Source: a virus
Virus record (IMG/VR): IMGVR_UViG_3300027971_000110
Span: 1 to 37,557 of that record
Reading direction: 5' to 3' (one strand)
DNA length: 37,557 nt
Below the pieces are notes generated by a model that was not told the origin of the DNA, ran no database searches, and worked only from the letters and a program-made list of their open reading frames with translations. Of the stretch, positions 36,770 through 37,557 are shown piece by piece. How positions within the stretch are numbered: position 1 is the first letter of the stretch; each line of letters starts with the position of its first letter. The translations under genes were made by a program, and so were the position numbers.

Positions 36770-36794
36770 TTTTTACAAATTTAACGAAATATAT

Positions 36795-37232
36795 TTATAT
36801 CCTTATTTTCTTAATCTTGTTAATCATCTTCCCTAAAACCTCGCTATATGAATTAAACATATACGGCCTATAAGGCATCCCCATAACTTTTTTGTTTTTC
36901 TTGAATGTTAAGGCATAAGATTCTAAATCATTCATATTTATATTTGGGTAAACAGGTATTCCAAATTTCTCTCCTGTACCAAATTCAACATAAGCTGCAT
37001 ATCTTGTATCAGCAAAAACTGAGGCTCCAACTCCTTGTATATAATCGCTATATCCAATAGAATTTTTAAGTAAGCCAGTTTTAACTGGGACTTTTACTTT
37101 AGCTGCATTAGCAATTTCCTTAACCGAATCATTTATAATCTTTGTAGATTCTTCAGCTACTTTCTTAGGAGCATTGTTAATCTTCCTAATAATGGCATCA
37201 ACACCAGTTATCTTAGCATTAAAAGTAGCCAT
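36795..37232 (-). CDS. HK97 gp10-like head-tail/tail-completion protein
   Basis: A 145-residue protein with the family pattern: FNAKITGVDAIIRKINNAPK, ANAAKVKVPVKTGLLKNSIG (the conserved 'A....P..TG.L..SI') and ADTRYAAYVEFGTGEKFG (the conserved 'YA.YVEFGTG'). It ends with a basic helix (MINKIKKIRI). Proteins of this family complete the head-tail joint. It starts on the last base of the head-closure gene. Confidence 0.92.
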   Translation of the reverse strand: MATFNAKITGVDAIIRKINNAPKKVAEESTKIINDSVKEIANAAKVKVPVKTGLLKNSIGYSDYIQGVGASVFADTRYAAYVEFGTGEKFGIPVYPNINMNDLESYALTFKKNKKVMGMPYRPYMFNSYSEVLGKMINKIKKIRI

Positions 37233-37552
37233 TACTTAAGAGTTGAACAACCGATTAAATAATATTGGTTTAAATCTCCTTCGTTTATAATGGAGTTAAT
37301 TAGATAAGTTCTTGACTTCCAAGTTATTACAAGAGCCTGAGTAAATGTCTTGCCTGTTGTATATCTAATCCTAAAGGTAATTGCATCACTTAAGCTGTCT
37401 CTACTAGTTATATTATTCTTAGCATCGCTATTAGAGACTATTTCAGCCCAGCAAACATAATAAGATACTAAAGTGTTCACAAAGCCACCAGCACTATCAG
37501 AAACGCTTGTTTTGGTGTTAAAGGTTATTCTATTTCTAAGTTGTCCAATCAT
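37232..37552 (-). CDS. Head-closure protein (SPP1 gp16-like head-tail joining)
   Basis: A 106-residue small beta-barrel protein: MIGQLRNRITFNTKTSVSDS, AGGFVNTLVSYYVCWAEIVS, AITFRIRYTTGKTFTQALVI and TWKSRTYLINSIINEGD. 'G.L..RI.......' followed by 'W A.I', 'FRIRY' and 'Y.I..I' is the head-tail joining family pattern (Phage_H_T_join). It plugs the connector until the tail attaches. Its first 41 codons are repeated at the left edge because the map is circular; in the circle its start overlaps the connector stop by 1 base. Confidence 0.9.
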   Translation of the reverse strand: MIGQLRNRITFNTKTSVSDSAGGFVNTLVSYYVCWAEIVSNSDAKNNITSRDSLSDAITFRIRYTTGKTFTQALVITWKSRTYLINSIINEGDLNQYYLIGCSTLK

Positions 37553-37557
37553 TAGAT
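37428..37557. repeat. Right copy of 130-bp terminal repeat (circular overlap)
   Basis: This matches bases 1-130 except at 37431. Removing one copy gives a circle of 37,427 bp in which the connector gene (125-670) is directly followed by the head-closure gene. Confidence 0.95.

Noticed and set aside
1-37557. CRISPR arrays, tRNA genes, integrase or attachment sites, insertion sequences
   Set aside because: No regularly spaced repeats of CRISPR size, no tRNA-like cloverleaf or T-arm, no recombinase gene and no IS-like inverted repeats were seen on either strand.

Overview
This window is an essentially complete tailed-phage genome of siphovirus type, assembled as a circle. The first 130 bases recur as the last 130 with one mismatch, so the unit genome is about 37,427 bp. 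A phage of a Bacteroidetes host is the best fit. The DNA is AT-rich, start codons are preceded by A/C-rich leaders with no Shine-Dalgarno, and the hub protein and the S74-chaperoned fibres with repeated 'VGIGT' motifs are of the kind seen in flavobacterial phages. I see no integrase, excisionase, CI-like repressor, tRNA, CRISPR array or insertion sequence, so a virulent lifestyle is likely.

Two long transcription units diverge from a control region at about 6.96-7.59 kb and converge on facing terminators at about 16.9 kb. The early/replication arm is on the + strand (7.6-16.9 kb). In order it holds two tiny membrane peptides, two conserved unknown proteins, a repeat-rich non-coding patch, several small proteins, a stand-alone DnaA domain IV protein, a recombination-associated protein, an SPPY-type DNA methyltransferase, an apparently structured RNA, a winged-helix replication protein, a DnaB helicase, a VRR-NUC-type nuclease, a very basic 41-residue protein, a small protein with an SSB-like C-terminal tip, and a membrane protein.

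The late arm is on the - strand and runs from 7.0 kb down through 1 and, because the map is circular, on from 37.5 kb down to 17 kb. Its order is TerS, TerL, portal, Mu gpF-like protein, prohead protease, HK97-fold major capsid, a terminator and likely new promoter, head-tail connector, head closure, gp10-like protein, tail terminator, tail tube, tail chaperone with a -1 frameshift, tape measure, hub, two proteins with tube-like domains (one with mucin-like Thr/Ser linkers), two GT-A-like glycosyltransferases, a BppU-like baseplate protein, two fibres each ending in an S74 chaperone domain, a lysis cassette (envelope-anchored protein, two holin-like proteins, M15 peptidase), and a metallophosphoesterase.

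The most interesting candidates are: (1) a possible virion-glycosylation module, in which a Thr/Ser-rich tail protein is followed directly by two glycosyltransferase-like genes; (2) an RNA at about 13.3 kb whose hairpin loop is perfectly complementary to a 7-mer near its likely 5' end; (3) DnaA-box-like sequences at exact 16-bp spacing just downstream of a DnaA-domain gene; and (4) uncharacterised repeat clusters at 7.05, 7.3-7.5 and 9.0-9.2 kb that may be operators or an origin.
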